A DNA stretch of 64,000 bases from Gemmatimonadota bacterium (GTDB taxonomy: Bacteria > Gemmatimonadota > Gemmatimonadetes > Gemmatimonadales > Gemmatimonadaceae), in contig JAQBQB010000025.1 in the NCBI GenBank assembly GCA_028287235.1, forward strand, positions 124,001 through 188,000, written 5' to 3'. The notes under the pieces are model-generated. The model did not search any database and had not been told where the DNA came from. It saw only the letters and a program-made list of their open reading frames with translations. The first letter of the stretch is position 1. Every line of letters starts with the position of its first letter. Below, piece after piece: positions 8,326 through 17,172 of this stretch. The position numbers were made by a program, and so were the translations under genes.

Positions 8326-8878
8326 TGCGGGACGACTCCGCGTTCTGTCGGGTGTGGAGGAGCTCGGATGCAGCGAACCGCTTGGTGTAGATCACCCGGG
8401 AATCGCCGGGCGCGTAGTAATCCGCGAGGCTCGCGGCCGGCTCGTAGCCGTGCAGCTCGTAGAAATGCCTCGTGGGCGCATAATCCATACGCGACGACGT
8501 CTCGACGACGAGCAATCGCGCCTCACGCTGGCGAAGACGGCGCTCGACTTCATCGAGCAGTTGCGTGCCGCCGCCTTCGCCCTGAAACTCGGGGTGCATC
8601 GCGATCCAGTAGAGATCGTAGACCCGATCCGTTCCTGGAGTCGCACCGTAACAGACGTATCCGACGAGTTGGCCATCACGCGAGAAGGACCCCACGAACT
8701 CGTAGTTCGCCACGCCGTCGCCCGGATCGTACGGCGCGCGGGCCGGTCCCACAGCAAAGGTCTCGTCGAATAGCTCGAGCGCGACCGCGACTTCCTCATC
8801 CCGGAAGACGGAGGTCGCGTCGAGAATTTCACGGATGCGGGTTCGATGGCCCCGCTGAAGGGCCCCGAGTTTCACCAC
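8318..8878 (-). CDS. GNAT N-acetyltransferase of the kamA operon
   Basis: 186 residues with a GNAT core: YDLYWIAMHPEFQGEGGG is the beta4 strand and acetyl-CoA loop (Q/G-x-G-x-G/A type), followed by the LLDEVERRL helix and a RHFYELHGY-like end. The GTG at 8878 is chosen because AGGAG lies 5-6 bp before it and it follows the upstream stop by 4 bp; a longer ATG start at 8935 would overlap the upstream gene by 53 bp without a ribosome site. In methanogens kamA-type ablA is paired with an acetyltransferase (AblB) that makes N-epsilon-acetyl-beta-lysine, so acetylation of beta-lysine or a derivative is a reasonable guess. The sequence is not clearly AblB. Confidence 0.85.
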   Translation of the reverse strand: MVKLGALQRGHRTRIREILDATSVFRDEEVAVALELFDETFAVGPARAPYDPGDGVANYEFVGSFSRDGQLVGYVCYGATPGTDRVYDLYWIAMHPEFQGEGGGTQLLDEVERRLRQREARLLVVETSSRMDYAPTRHFYELHGYEPAASLADYYAPGDSRVIYTKRFAASELLHTRQNAESSRNE

Positions 8879-8882
8879 GCTC

Positions 8883-9944
8883 TCACTCCTGGCCAACGGC
8901 GAAAAGATCGAGCTCCCCATCGGCCGGCGTTGCACCGGACAGCTGTTGCGCGAGGATCCACTCGTCCGCAGCCGGCACGACCCGGGCCCGCGCGAGCGCC
9001 ATCTCGCAAATATTTCTAATCAACGCCGGATATTCGTCGCCGGCCACGCGCGCCATGCGCGCGAGCCCGGCATCGGGCGAAATATCCGGATTCGCGTTCA
9101 CCTCGAGAATCCACGGCTGGCCGTTCACGTCGATGCGCATGTCCACGCGCCCATAGCCGAATCCGCCCGACAACTTCCAGGCGCGAAGCGCGACGCGACG
9201 AACTTCGTTCGCAATCTTGGCCGGCAACCGTGCGGGACAGCGGGGCTGCGCGCCGACATCGTCGACGCTCCCGGTGGCCCACTTCGACTGATAGGTGATG
9301 ATGCGCCAGCGGCCGCGCGGCATCTTGCTGAAGTCGATCTCCGAGATCGGCAGCACCGTGTCGCCCAGAATGCCGACATTTACCTCGCGGCCTTCGACGT
9401 ACCGCTGGACGAGCACCTCGTCCCACAGCTCGAGCATCGCGCTCACACGCTCGGCGAGCTGGCGCGTGTTGCGCACCACCGAGCGCTGCTCCACGCCGAG
9501 CGACGCGTCTTCAGCGGCCGGCTTCACGATCGCCGGGAAGCCGACGCTCACCAGCGGATCGCCGCGACGAATGGCCGCGAACCGCGGGATTGGAAGCCCG
9601 GCCTTCTCCAGCAGTCCGTTCACGACGTGCTTTCGCAGGCAAACGGCGGTGGTGTAGCTCGACGCGCCCGTAAAGGGAATCTTGAACAGCTCGAGCACCG
9701 AGATGACCGCCGACTCCAGCGCCGCGATACCGTCGATTCCCTCGCACATGTTGAACGCGAGATCGAATTTTCCCCGGCGAAGCTTCTCGATCCACTTACC
9801 GTCCTGATGCACCGGGATGTAGCCGACCTCGTTCCCCTCGGACACGAGCGATTTCTCGATCGCCTCGACGGTGCCGAGGATGAGCTGGTCGGGTGTCGCT
9901 CCCGCGTAGGCGGATGCACCGTCGAACAGAATGGCGACTTTCAA
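8883..9944 (-). CDS. ATP-grasp ligase, D-Ala-D-Ala ligase-like (second copy)
   Basis: 353 residues with an ATP-grasp fold: N-terminal Rossmann-like part (KVAILFDGASAYAG), the lysine-containing AIVKPAAEDASLGV nucleotide loop, and the metal-binding C-terminal signature WILEVNANPDISPD. It resembles D-Ala-D-Ala ligase, but the usual EVNTLPG end is replaced by EVNANPD, so its substrate probably differs. It starts at a TTG at 9944 whose last two bases overlap the upstream TGA (TTGA), with GGAG eight bases before it, so translation is coupled to the gene before. The operon context suggests it joins amino acids or beta-lysine in a peptide or amide bond. Confidence 0.88.
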   Translation of the reverse strand: MKVAILFDGASAYAGATPDQLILGTVEAIEKSLVSEGNEVGYIPVHQDGKWIEKLRRGKFDLAFNMCEGIDGIAALESAVISVLELFKIPFTGASSYTTAVCLRKHVVNGLLEKAGLPIPRFAAIRRGDPLVSVGFPAIVKPAAEDASLGVEQRSVVRNTRQLAERVSAMLELWDEVLVQRYVEGREVNVGILGDTVLPISEIDFSKMPRGRWRIITYQSKWATGSVDDVGAQPRCPARLPAKIANEVRRVALRAWKLSGGFGYGRVDMRIDVNGQPWILEVNANPDISPDAGLARMARVAGDEYPALIRNICEMALARARVVPAADEWILAQQLSGATPADGELDLFAVGQE

Positions 9945-11083
9945 GCGACGGACTCCGCGAGAGAGGAGTAGCGGGAGCTGAGCGGGGCGTCGAGGTCGAG
10001 GAAGTAACGCTCGGCGGCATGCACGAGGGCGCTCTGGATGAGCTGATCGTAGCTCAGCCCCGCGGCGCGAGCCGCCTTGGGCAGGCAGGAGTTGTCTTCG
10101 AAACTGGGCAGGATGCCGGGCAGCGGATTGACCTCGACGATGTTCGGCACGCCGTCGGCGTCGAGGCGGACGTCGATGCGCGACCAGTCCCGGCAGCCGA
10201 GGGTGTGATAGGCGCGCAGGACCACCGCTTCGATCGACGACTGCAGCCAGGGGTCGATCCGCGCCGGACATTCGAAGATGTCGAGCGGCTCGCTGGGCGT
10301 GTCCCAGATCCACTTCGCTTCGAACCCATAGATCGGAAGGGCTCCGTGAGGGAGCGAGCCGAAATTAATTCCCACGAGCGGAAGCACGCGCGCCCGGCTG
10401 CCGTTGCCGAGGACGCCGCAGGTGAATTCTGCACCGGGCAGGAACGCCTCGGCGATCACCGGCTGGTCGTACGTCTCGAGAAGAAAGCGGACCTGTGCCT
10501 CCAGCTCGTCGCGGGAGCGAACGAGATTTTTCTCGGTGATCCCCTTGGACGATCCCTCTTGGACCGGCTTGAGGAAGATCGGCGCCAGAGGAGACAGACG
10601 CGCGACGAGCGGCGAGTTGCCATGAAGCAACGCGTCTAATGACGCCGCGGAATCGATCAACGCGAAGCTGGCGTTCGGAATTCCGTAGGCGCTCAGGACG
10701 TCTTTCGTCCGGCCTTTGTGGAGGCACAGCGAGAGCGTGTACGGGTCGCTGCCCGAGTAGGGAACGCCGAAAAATTCGCAGATCGCCGGCACGTGGGCCT
10801 CGCGATTCGCGCCATGAAGACCTTCGGCGATGTTGAAGACGATGTCGGGGCGTTCGGCCCGCAGGCGCTCGGGGAACTCTTCGGTGGCCTCGAGGCGGAC
10901 AACCTCGCCATAGGCGGAAAGCGCGGAGGCGACGGCGTCGATCGTTTCGGCGGAGTCCCACTCCGCGTAAACGTCGCTCGTACTAGGAGGCTCCTCATCG
11001 GGGCGCGGCTCCGTTGCCGCCGCGCTGACCAGCCCCACCGGTGAATCAGGTTTTTGGTTGTACGCGAACCCGATGCGCGTCAT
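9941..11083 (-). CDS. ATP-grasp ligase, D-Ala-D-Ala ligase-like (first copy)
   Basis: 380 residues, with an N-terminal MTRIGFAYNQK strand, an internal FNIAEG / GVPYSGSDPYTLSLCLHK block typical of Ddl-like enzymes, the ATP loop FLKPVQEGSSKGI, and the Mg-binding end NIVEVNPLPGILP, which is close to the classic EVNxxPG. It is the first gene of the four-gene operon (ATP-grasp, ATP-grasp, GNAT, kamA). The two ligases differ clearly from each other, so they probably catalyse different steps. A role in cell-wall D-Ala-D-Ala synthesis is unlikely in this setting but cannot be excluded from sequence. Confidence 0.88.
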   Translation of the reverse strand: MTRIGFAYNQKPDSPVGLVSAAATEPRPDEEPPSTSDVYAEWDSAETIDAVASALSAYGEVVRLEATEEFPERLRAERPDIVFNIAEGLHGANREAHVPAICEFFGVPYSGSDPYTLSLCLHKGRTKDVLSAYGIPNASFALIDSAASLDALLHGNSPLVARLSPLAPIFLKPVQEGSSKGITEKNLVRSRDELEAQVRFLLETYDQPVIAEAFLPGAEFTCGVLGNGSRARVLPLVGINFGSLPHGALPIYGFEAKWIWDTPSEPLDIFECPARIDPWLQSSIEAVVLRAYHTLGCRDWSRIDVRLDADGVPNIVEVNPLPGILPSFEDNSCLPKAARAAGLSYDQLIQSALVHAAERYFLDLDAPLSSRYSSLAESVA

Positions 11084-11251
11084 CCCGTCTCTGTTGGTCG
11101 TCCGCGGCGACTGTGCCGCCAGAATCTCGAGCGGTGAGCGGTGCGTGAAGTACGCTACTCAGCGACGCGAGGGCGCAAGACAAATGCCATGTATGGTCGG
11201 AGCGCAAAATACGGGACGCGATTTTTTCGCGCAATGATTTTTTTACGATGT

Positions 11252-11333
11252 GATCCTGAGGAGCGACGCGATGAAGGATCGCCGTCGTTCATCGCGATCC
11301 TCTTTCATCGCGATCCTTCGCGTCGCTCAGGAT
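11252..11333. repeat. Imperfect inverted repeat (ATCCTGAG...AAGGATCGC family)
   Basis: The left arm (11252-11282) and right arm (11310-11333) pair over about 24 bp around the words ATCCTGAG, CGACGCGA and AAGGATCGC, with a few extra bases in the left arm. The middle contains TCATCGCGATCCT twice. It lies between the divergent start of the ATP-grasp operon and the end of thyX. Repeats with the words TCATCCTGAGCG and AAGGATC recur in many soil-bacterial genomes, so this is probably a dispersed REP-like element that may also end thyX transcription. Confidence 0.7.
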
Positions 11334-11339
11334 GACAGG

Positions 11340-12101
11340 TCACACCTTGTGGTAAGAAATCCTCGCCGCCTCTCGCCGATCTTCTCCCACGTAGATCTCG
11401 AAATCGGAGAAGAATCCCGGCGCCTCACGCTGGAGCAGCCGGAGCACCGCCACCGCCATGCGGCGGATCTCGAGCTCGGCGCCCTCACTGCTGCGGAGCT
11501 CGAGCATCGTGCGCCAGGCGCGCGCGTTCGCCGTGACCACGATCTTCGTCTCGGTGGCATTGGGCAGAACGGCGCGCGCCGCCTCGCGCGCCATCTTCCG
11601 GCGATGAACCTTGTCCGCAACCCAGCCATACCGCTCCATCAATTGGGCAACGAGGCCGACGTAGACGGCCTGCGCCTGCTCCACCTGTGTGCGCCACGTC
11701 GTCTCGAGCGCGTCGTCGCCGATCACCGCCGGCGGGATCACGAAGTTCGCCTCGGACTCGTCCACGTAGCGCTGCGAGAGCTGCGAATAGGCGAATCCGG
11801 CGCGATGCCGCACCAGCTCGTGCGTGAGCGAGCGGCTCACTCCCTCGAGGAGAATCGAGTAGTTGGCGTGCTCCAGGACGCTGCCGTGCCCCTGCTTCTT
11901 GATGTTCTCGAGGTATTCACGCGTCTCGCGCTTTGCCGGATTGTGCTGGCTCATGTAACAGAGCCGGCCGGCAAATTCCGCCAGGCGCTCTCCGTCGGTG
12001 CTCTCGCCAATCCAGCTCACCGGCAGATGCTCGGGCGCGGTGAAGCTCGGGCGGGAGAGGAGGGTGAAAACTGGCTCGGTGTAATAGCGTGGCGTCGGCA
12101 T
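11340..12101 (-). CDS. thyX: Flavin-dependent thymidylate synthase ThyX
   Basis: 253 residues. ThyX converts dUMP to dTMP using FAD, NADPH and methylene-tetrahydrofolate. The ThyX signature is present as RHRAGFAYSQLSQRY (about 98-112), one residue longer between RHR and the final serine than the textbook RHR-X7-S form. The preceding QGHGSVLEHANYSI block is the other hallmark of the family. Length is usual. The gene is preceded by heptamer repeats at 12114-12134 and followed by a dispersed inverted repeat. Confidence 0.95.
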   Translation of the reverse strand: MPTPRYYTEPVFTLLSRPSFTAPEHLPVSWIGESTDGERLAEFAGRLCYMSQHNPAKRETREYLENIKKQGHGSVLEHANYSILLEGVSRSLTHELVRHRAGFAYSQLSQRYVDESEANFVIPPAVIGDDALETTWRTQVEQAQAVYVGLVAQLMERYGWVADKVHRRKMAREAARAVLPNATETKIVVTANARAWRTMLELRSSEGAELEIRRMAVAVLRLLQREAPGFFSDFEIYVGEDRREAARISYHKV

Positions 12102-12113
12102 GCGCGGCGGAGA

Positions 12114-12134
12114 GGGGAACGGGAAGCGGGGAAA
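12114..12134 (+). repeat. Three tandem G-rich heptamers upstream of thyX
   Basis: GGGGAAC, GGGAAGC and GGGGAAA stand directly next to each other, 13 bp upstream of the thyX start, in the short gap between thyX and the FAD oxidase gene. The unit is like that of the array at 52429-52465. Confidence 0.5.
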
Positions 12135-12191
12135 TCAACGAGATCGCGCGCCGCGCGACAAGTCGCGGCGAACGATCGGCCAACCAGCCGA

Positions 12192-13829
12192 TCAGCCGGC
12201 GTCGTCGAGGAGATCGAGACGAAAATGGGCGTAGCCGCGCTCCCGCTCCACCACGTCGAGCGCCGCTCGCGCGCGCGCCGGAAGCGGGGGAAGCGACGGG
12301 TCGTACTTGATGTCGCCAAGCGCGCTCTCGCCCGGGAGCGCCACCTTCACGCCCGGGTTGAGAATCCCGAGCGGATCGAACGCGCGCTTCACCTCGCGGA
12401 AATGCTCGATCGCCTCCTCCGGCCAAACGCGCGGCAGGAGCGGCGTCCGAAGCCGGCCGTCGCCGTGTTCGCCGGTGAGCGTTCCGCCGAGCGACGCTGT
12501 GAGAGCCACCACGGCATCCAAAATGTTCTGAACGCGCGCTCGCCAGTCGGCGCGGCTCACGTCGACGAGCGGATTCACGTGGACGTGGGCGTCGCCCGCG
12601 TGCCCGAAGATCACGCCGCGCGTGTCGTTCGCCGAGAGAATGGCACGCACGCCGCGGACGTACGCCGGCAGATTTTCCGGCGGAACTGCACAGTCCTCGA
12701 CGAATTGCATCGACTTGAGCGCTGGGTCGAGGCGGGCGAGGATCGGGCTCGCCGCGTGGCGCAGCTCCCATAGCTCCGTCTCGGTTGCGTGGTCGAGCGC
12801 GATGCGCACGGTCGTCGCTCCGGCGGCGCGGAAGATCTCTTCTACCCGCTTCGCCGCCTCCGCCGCCGACTGCGGATCCGCACCCTCCACCTCGGCGAGC
12901 AGTGCCGACTCGGTCTCCGCGGGCACCTGACGCTCCGCTCCGCCCGACGCGGCCACGTCGAGGAAGGTGCGATCGAGCAGCTCACACGCGACCGCCCCGG
13001 CGGCGCGCGCTCGGCCGGCGGCCGTCACCGCCGCCTCGATCGTCGCGAACGCGCCGAGCACGCTGCTCGTCGCCGCGGCAACGGGCACGAGGTCGAGCTC
13101 CAGCTCTACGAAGAACACGAGTGTGCCCTCGCTGCCGACGAGCAGGTCGACGAGCTCCCTCGATCTCGCGTACGCAGCGACGCCATAGCCGGAGGAATCC
13201 TTGATCACGTGCCGGTGCGACGACGGCGAGCGCAACTCGGCGGCGACCACTCGGTCGGCGACGGTGAGGAATTGGTCGAGGCCGGAGATGCCGGTGGGCG
13301 GCGAAACGCCTCGGCGAACCTCGGCGCGCGATCCATCGGCGAAGACGCAGTCCACGGCTCTCACCCATCGGCGCATCGAGCCGAAATACATCGAGTGCGA
13401 ACCCGCCGCGTTCGTCGACGCCATGCCCCCAACGGTGCAGAACGCGCCGCTCGACGGGTCGACGGGAAAGCGTAGTCCCTGCTCGCGCGCCGTTCGATCG
13501 ACCTCGGCACGCAGAGCTCCCGGCCCGACTCGAACCGTTCGAGACGAGGTATCCACCACGCCGATCGTGCGCCAGCGGCTCAGATCGACGATGACACCGT
13601 CGCCGATCGCGCCGCTCGGCATGCTACTTCCCGAGCCACGCGGAATCAGCGGCGTGCGGGTCGATTCTGCCCAGCGGACGAGGGCGCGCAGGTCGTCGAC
13701 ATCGACAGGTACGGCGACGGCGCGCGGGGCGATTCGCGCGATGCCGGCCGCTTCCGAATACACGGCGCGCGCGTCGTCGTCAGTGCGAAAGGCACCCCGA
13801 AAGGCGTCGGGAGGAGAGAGTGGAGTCAT
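12192..13829 (-). CDS. FAD-linked oxidase, glycolate oxidase/D-lactate dehydrogenase (GlcD) type
   Basis: 545 residues from the ATG at 13829 (MTPLSPPDAF). The N-terminal FAD_binding_4 domain shows the pyrophosphate-binding segment LIPRGSGSSMPSGAI and the SGAFCTVGGMASTNAAG loop. The C-terminal FAD-oxidase_C domain ends with the family block GTLTGEHGDGRLR and FDPLGILNPGVKV. Such enzymes oxidise 2-hydroxy acids (glycolate, D-lactate, D-2-hydroxyglutarate) and pass electrons to the respiratory chain or a partner Fe-S protein. No Fe-S subunit follows, so it is a single-component form. It is divergent from the squalene/phytoene synthase gene across 106 bp. Confidence 0.9.
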   Translation of the reverse strand: MTPLSPPDAFRGAFRTDDDARAVYSEAAGIARIAPRAVAVPVDVDDLRALVRWAESTRTPLIPRGSGSSMPSGAIGDGVIVDLSRWRTIGVVDTSSRTVRVGPGALRAEVDRTAREQGLRFPVDPSSGAFCTVGGMASTNAAGSHSMYFGSMRRWVRAVDCVFADGSRAEVRRGVSPPTGISGLDQFLTVADRVVAAELRSPSSHRHVIKDSSGYGVAAYARSRELVDLLVGSEGTLVFFVELELDLVPVAAATSSVLGAFATIEAAVTAAGRARAAGAVACELLDRTFLDVAASGGAERQVPAETESALLAEVEGADPQSAAEAAKRVEEIFRAAGATTVRIALDHATETELWELRHAASPILARLDPALKSMQFVEDCAVPPENLPAYVRGVRAILSANDTRGVIFGHAGDAHVHVNPLVDVSRADWRARVQNILDAVVALTASLGGTLTGEHGDGRLRTPLLPRVWPEEAIEHFREVKRAFDPLGILNPGVKVALPGESALGDIKYDPSLPPLPARARAALDVVERERGYAHFRLDLLDDAG

Positions 13830-13935
13830 TAGTCGGCTGTGCGGCGGGCACCAGTCAGGGCCGTTGCCTATCTTCTCATGCGCCGCAGCTGTAGTGTAAC
13901 CGAGTCGGCGATAGCAACGCGAGCGAGCCACGCCA

Positions 13936-14982
13936 ATGACAGCGCCCATTCCAGATTCCCGAAGTGCGGAAGCGAACGAGTTCTGCCGTGAGATCCTCCC
14001 GGCGGTGTCTCGCACGTTCGCGCTGAGCATTCGGCTGCTGCCGGGCAATTTGGGCGCAGCTGTCCGCTGCGCCTATCTCATCTGTCGGATCGCCGACACC
14101 GTGGAGGACGAGCCGAATCAGCCGGCCGCGCGGAAGGCGGACCTCCTCGATTGCCTGGCGCTCTGCTTCGACGACCCGAGCGCTCCAGCCGAATTCGTCC
14201 GGCGCACCGCCCGCGTGACCGGCGATCCGGCGCACGTTCGTCTCGTTCGAAACGCCGACCTCGTGTTCGTGGCGTATCGCGAGCTGCCGGAGAACACACG
14301 CGGCTACGTTCGCCACTGGGTGAGCGAGATGATCGCGGGCATGCGGAAATTCGTGCTCCTGTACCCGCACGGCATCCGCATCCAGAGCCTCGACGAGTAC
14401 AAGGAGTACTGCTACTACGTCGCCGGCACGGTGGGTTATCTCCTCACCGATCTCTGGCACGAGCACTCGTCGAGCATTGGGACGCGGCAGCACCAGCAGT
14501 TGAGGGAACGCTGCCGCGCCTTTGCCGAAGCGCTCCAGACGGTGAATATCCTCAAGGACGTCGCGCGCGACGCGGAGCACGAGAACTCGATCTATATCCC
14601 CGAGCAGCTGCTCCGAGAACACGGGAGCGCGCACGCGTCGATCCTCGCGACAGATCGCATGCACGAGAATCGTGCGGCGCTGGCGACGCTCATTCAGCTC
14701 GCGTGGCAGGATCTCGATCAGGCCACCGCGTACCTACTGGCCATTCCGCGCCGCGCCGTGTCGATCCGGCTCTTCTGCGCGCTGCCGCTGCTTTTCGCCT
14801 ACGCCACGCTTCGCGATCTGACCGGAACGCCCGGGGCGCTCGAGCATCGCCTGGTCGTGAAGATCTCGCGCTCCGAGGTGAAATCGCTCACGGTTCTCAG
14901 CATGCTCGGCGTATTGAGCAATCGCGCCATGGCGCGGCTGGTGGAGCGGGCCCGTACCAAGCCGTTGATGCTCGGGTGGTAG
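13936..14982 (+). CDS. Squalene/phytoene synthase family protein
   Basis: 348 residues. The first aspartate-rich motif is DTVED (Asp54-Asp58) in LICRIADTVEDEPN, the second is DVARD (Asp208-Asp212) in VNILKDVARDAEHENSIYIP, and the family core EYCYYVAGTVG is present. These are the prenyl-diphosphate binding sites of head-to-head condensing enzymes. The longer spacing and the ILKDVARD-NSIYIP end look closer to squalene-type than to CrtB phytoene synthases. The product, squalene or phytoene, cannot be settled here because no carotenoid or hopanoid genes are adjacent. Confidence 0.88.
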   Translation: MTAPIPDSRSAEANEFCREILPAVSRTFALSIRLLPGNLGAAVRCAYLICRIADTVEDEPNQPAARKADLLDCLALCFDDPSAPAEFVRRTARVTGDPAHVRLVRNADLVFVAYRELPENTRGYVRHWVSEMIAGMRKFVLLYPHGIRIQSLDEYKEYCYYVAGTVGYLLTDLWHEHSSSIGTRQHQQLRERCRAFAEALQTVNILKDVARDAEHENSIYIPEQLLREHGSAHASILATDRMHENRAALATLIQLAWQDLDQATAYLLAIPRRAVSIRLFCALPLLFAYATLRDLTGTPGALEHRLVVKISRSEVKSLTVLSMLGVLSNRAMARLVERARTKPLMLGW

Positions 14983-15025
14983 GGAGGGAGATCTCTCGAC
15001 GTCGCTCCGGATGCCCGAGCGGTGC

Positions 15026-15889
15026 TCAGAACCGCCGAGGCGGGATCGCCGTTGCCGCGGCGACGATTGCGCCGAGGAGCGAGTCTGGCGAGCGGCGTAC
15101 GAACTCGCCGCGCTCTAGGCGATCGAGGAGCTGTTCCAACGCGAGCTGCGCGCGAGTTACGACGCGCCCTTGCAGCGCACGGGCGCCGGCGATGCCCGTG
15201 GCCGACAGAATCACGATGGGAGCGGCGGCAAGCACTGCCGCGACGCCGATCACCGCGAGCGACACCGTGGCCGCTCCGCCGATGACCGAGCTCGCCACCG
15301 CCTGTTGCGTCGACCGCGAGCGTTGGCTGCGGAAGTCGGCGTCGAGCGAGACGTGCACCTGCGTGTCGTCGATTGCGAGCACCGTGGCCGACACCTCGAA
15401 CGCTTGCGACAGGGCGTAGTCGCGCCCGCCCACCTTCAGCGCGCGCTTGATGCCGACCAGAAAGTCGCGGCGCGGTTCCCAGACGATGCGGTCGGAGTGA
15501 TGCCGCTTGACGATCAACAGCTCCTGGCGCTGCATCCACGCATCGATGGCGGCCAGCGCCTCCGGTGCCCGTCCGGGAACGGTGCGCGACGCATGCACGC
15601 GGCTCGGGCCGAACAGGCTCGCGGTGAAGCCATGCTCTTCCTCGGGCGCGATCGACCGCGTGCGCTCCTCCGCGAGCGCCTGCCGCAAATTCTGTGGCGA
15701 GAGACCCACTTCTCGGCCCAGCTCCAGTAGCTGCTCTTCCGTGAAATTCTCGTCGGTGTCGCCGGGGCCGCTCTGCAGCTCCGCGGCTCGAGCCAACACG
15801 CGCTCCAAGCCCGATCGATCGAGACGCGGTACTGGCGGCTTGGGCGACGGAACGGGCGGAGTGGGACGCTGAGAAGAATCGTCGGGCAT
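15026..15889 (-). CDS. Hypothetical membrane protein with N-terminal helical domain
   Basis: 287 residues. A proline-rich start is followed by a helical segment FTEEQLLELGREVGLSPQNL (about 49-68) that looks like a small SHOCT- or helix-turn-type oligomerisation domain, then a mixed domain (about 85-195). Two hydrophobic segments follow (about 205-245, rich in Val, Ala and Ile), then a basic amphipathic end. It probably sits in the inner membrane with both ends cytoplasmic. No named family is recognised. It is convergent with the squalene/phytoene synthase gene. Confidence 0.75.
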   Translation of the reverse strand: MPDDSSQRPTPPVPSPKPPVPRLDRSGLERVLARAAELQSGPGDTDENFTEEQLLELGREVGLSPQNLRQALAEERTRSIAPEEEHGFTASLFGPSRVHASRTVPGRAPEALAAIDAWMQRQELLIVKRHHSDRIVWEPRRDFLVGIKRALKVGGRDYALSQAFEVSATVLAIDDTQVHVSLDADFRSQRSRSTQQAVASSVIGGAATVSLAVIGVAAVLAAAPIVILSATGIAGARALQGRVVTRAQLALEQLLDRLERGEFVRRSPDSLLGAIVAAATAIPPRRF

Positions 15890-15955
15890 GAACTGAAAGC
15901 TACTCGTATGAGCCTATGACTTAACGGTCACGAATTCATACAGTTTCAACCCACG

Positions 15956-17095
15956 TCAGATCCCACCGAGCACGACGTCGATTTGGCGGCTGACCGCGGT
16001 GAGGATGGCCGCGGGAATCGGAAACGCCGCGGCGAACGCGGCGGTTGGGTCGCCCTGCGGCGAGGTGGTGCCCAACGTGCGGAGATAGAAGCGCATGTAA
16101 CCCTGCACCTCCTCCGGCGCGACACGCTGCAGGAGCAGCGCCCCCGCGCGGACGGCGCCGTTGCCCGAGTACCCGAGCGTCGTGCCCGACCGTTGCTCGG
16201 CCGGTGACGTGTTGTCGCGAATCGATTCCTCCACGAGCTTCGCCACCGCTTCGTGCACGAATCCGTACAGCGCCTCGGGCGCGGCGTCGACCGTGGTCGG
16301 ATAGTCGACGGCGATCATGTTGTACTGCTTGCCGTCATTGATCGTGCGTCCCTCGCCGCCGAGCGGCAGCGAGAGCGCGAGCTGGCCCGAGCTCTGCTGG
16401 GTGTTGTTTAGAAAACGCGAAAATTTCTGATAGTAACGCGACATCCACGCTTCCCGGAACGCCGCATAAGCCGCGCCTCGCGCCTGTTGCTCGTTCGTCC
16501 AGTAGCCATGATAGAAGCGCGTGCTCTCGTCCTGCAGGCTCTGGACGAACAGCCGCAGCCAGTTGCGGTCGGCCGGCGTAGGAAAGATGCCGGCCAGCAG
16601 GGCGATCTCCTGTTGCATCTGCGGATCGCTCGCCGCGCGCGGGTTGCCGCTCGAGCGAATGAACAGATCCGTGGCGTTCACGATCTCCTGGAACGACGGG
16701 AAGTACATCGCCACGAACTGCGCGTTGGCGAGCCCGGGGTTCGTCGCGAAGCGCGCCGACAGATCGTGCTGGTTGGCGTCGAGCTGCGTGAAGAGATTTC
16801 GCTGCCGCTTGAGCGCCGTGACCTGCTGTTTGTATCCGCGCGCGAAGAACGGCACGCGTCCCGTGTCGCTCGTGAGCAGCGCGAATCCGTGCAGCCAGAG
16901 GTCGACGTGCTCGAGCGTCGTGACGCGCCACGCACTCGTCTGGGCCGGCACCGGCAGGCCGATACCGGACGACGTCGTTCCGCTCGGCGACGAGGCGGCA
17001 GCCATGCCGCTCGCCGCGCATCCGGCGGCGATCAATAGAGTCGCGAGCGCACCAAGGCGTCGCGCGCCGTGGATACGAGGAATTGCTTCGTGCAT
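15956..17095 (-). CDS. Hypothetical lipoprotein (379 aa)
   Basis: The start has a signal peptide with a lipobox (LLIAAGC, about 20-26), so the protein is probably membrane-anchored outside the cytoplasm. The body is helical with many aromatic residues (DLWLHGFALL, FFARGYKQQV, RFYHGYWTNEQQ, YGFVHEAVAKLVEES). It contains FVHEAVAKLVEE, which could resemble a peptidase helix, but a full HExxH is absent, so no activity is proposed. A 15-Ser/Gly/Thr linker follows the lipobox. It probably has its own promoter in the gap before 17173. Confidence 0.75.
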   Translation of the reverse strand: MHEAIPRIHGARRLGALATLLIAAGCAASGMAAASSPSGTTSSGIGLPVPAQTSAWRVTTLEHVDLWLHGFALLTSDTGRVPFFARGYKQQVTALKRQRNLFTQLDANQHDLSARFATNPGLANAQFVAMYFPSFQEIVNATDLFIRSSGNPRAASDPQMQQEIALLAGIFPTPADRNWLRLFVQSLQDESTRFYHGYWTNEQQARGAAYAAFREAWMSRYYQKFSRFLNNTQQSSGQLALSLPLGGEGRTINDGKQYNMIAVDYPTTVDAAPEALYGFVHEAVAKLVEESIRDNTSPAEQRSGTTLGYSGNGAVRAGALLLQRVAPEEVQGYMRFYLRTLGTTSPQGDPTAAFAAAFPIPAAILTAVSRQIDVVLGGI

Positions 17096-17172
17096 CGTGT
17101 AGTTCTCAGCGCTGAGGTCGTGCTACTTCCTTCTGCACCACGTGGGCCGGGCGGTCGTTGGCCGAGGTCGCT

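Noticed and set aside
13830-13935. A named promoter or operator between the FAD oxidase and the squalene/phytoene synthase genes
   Set aside because: The divergent gap must hold promoters, but no -35/-10 pair or dyad stands out.
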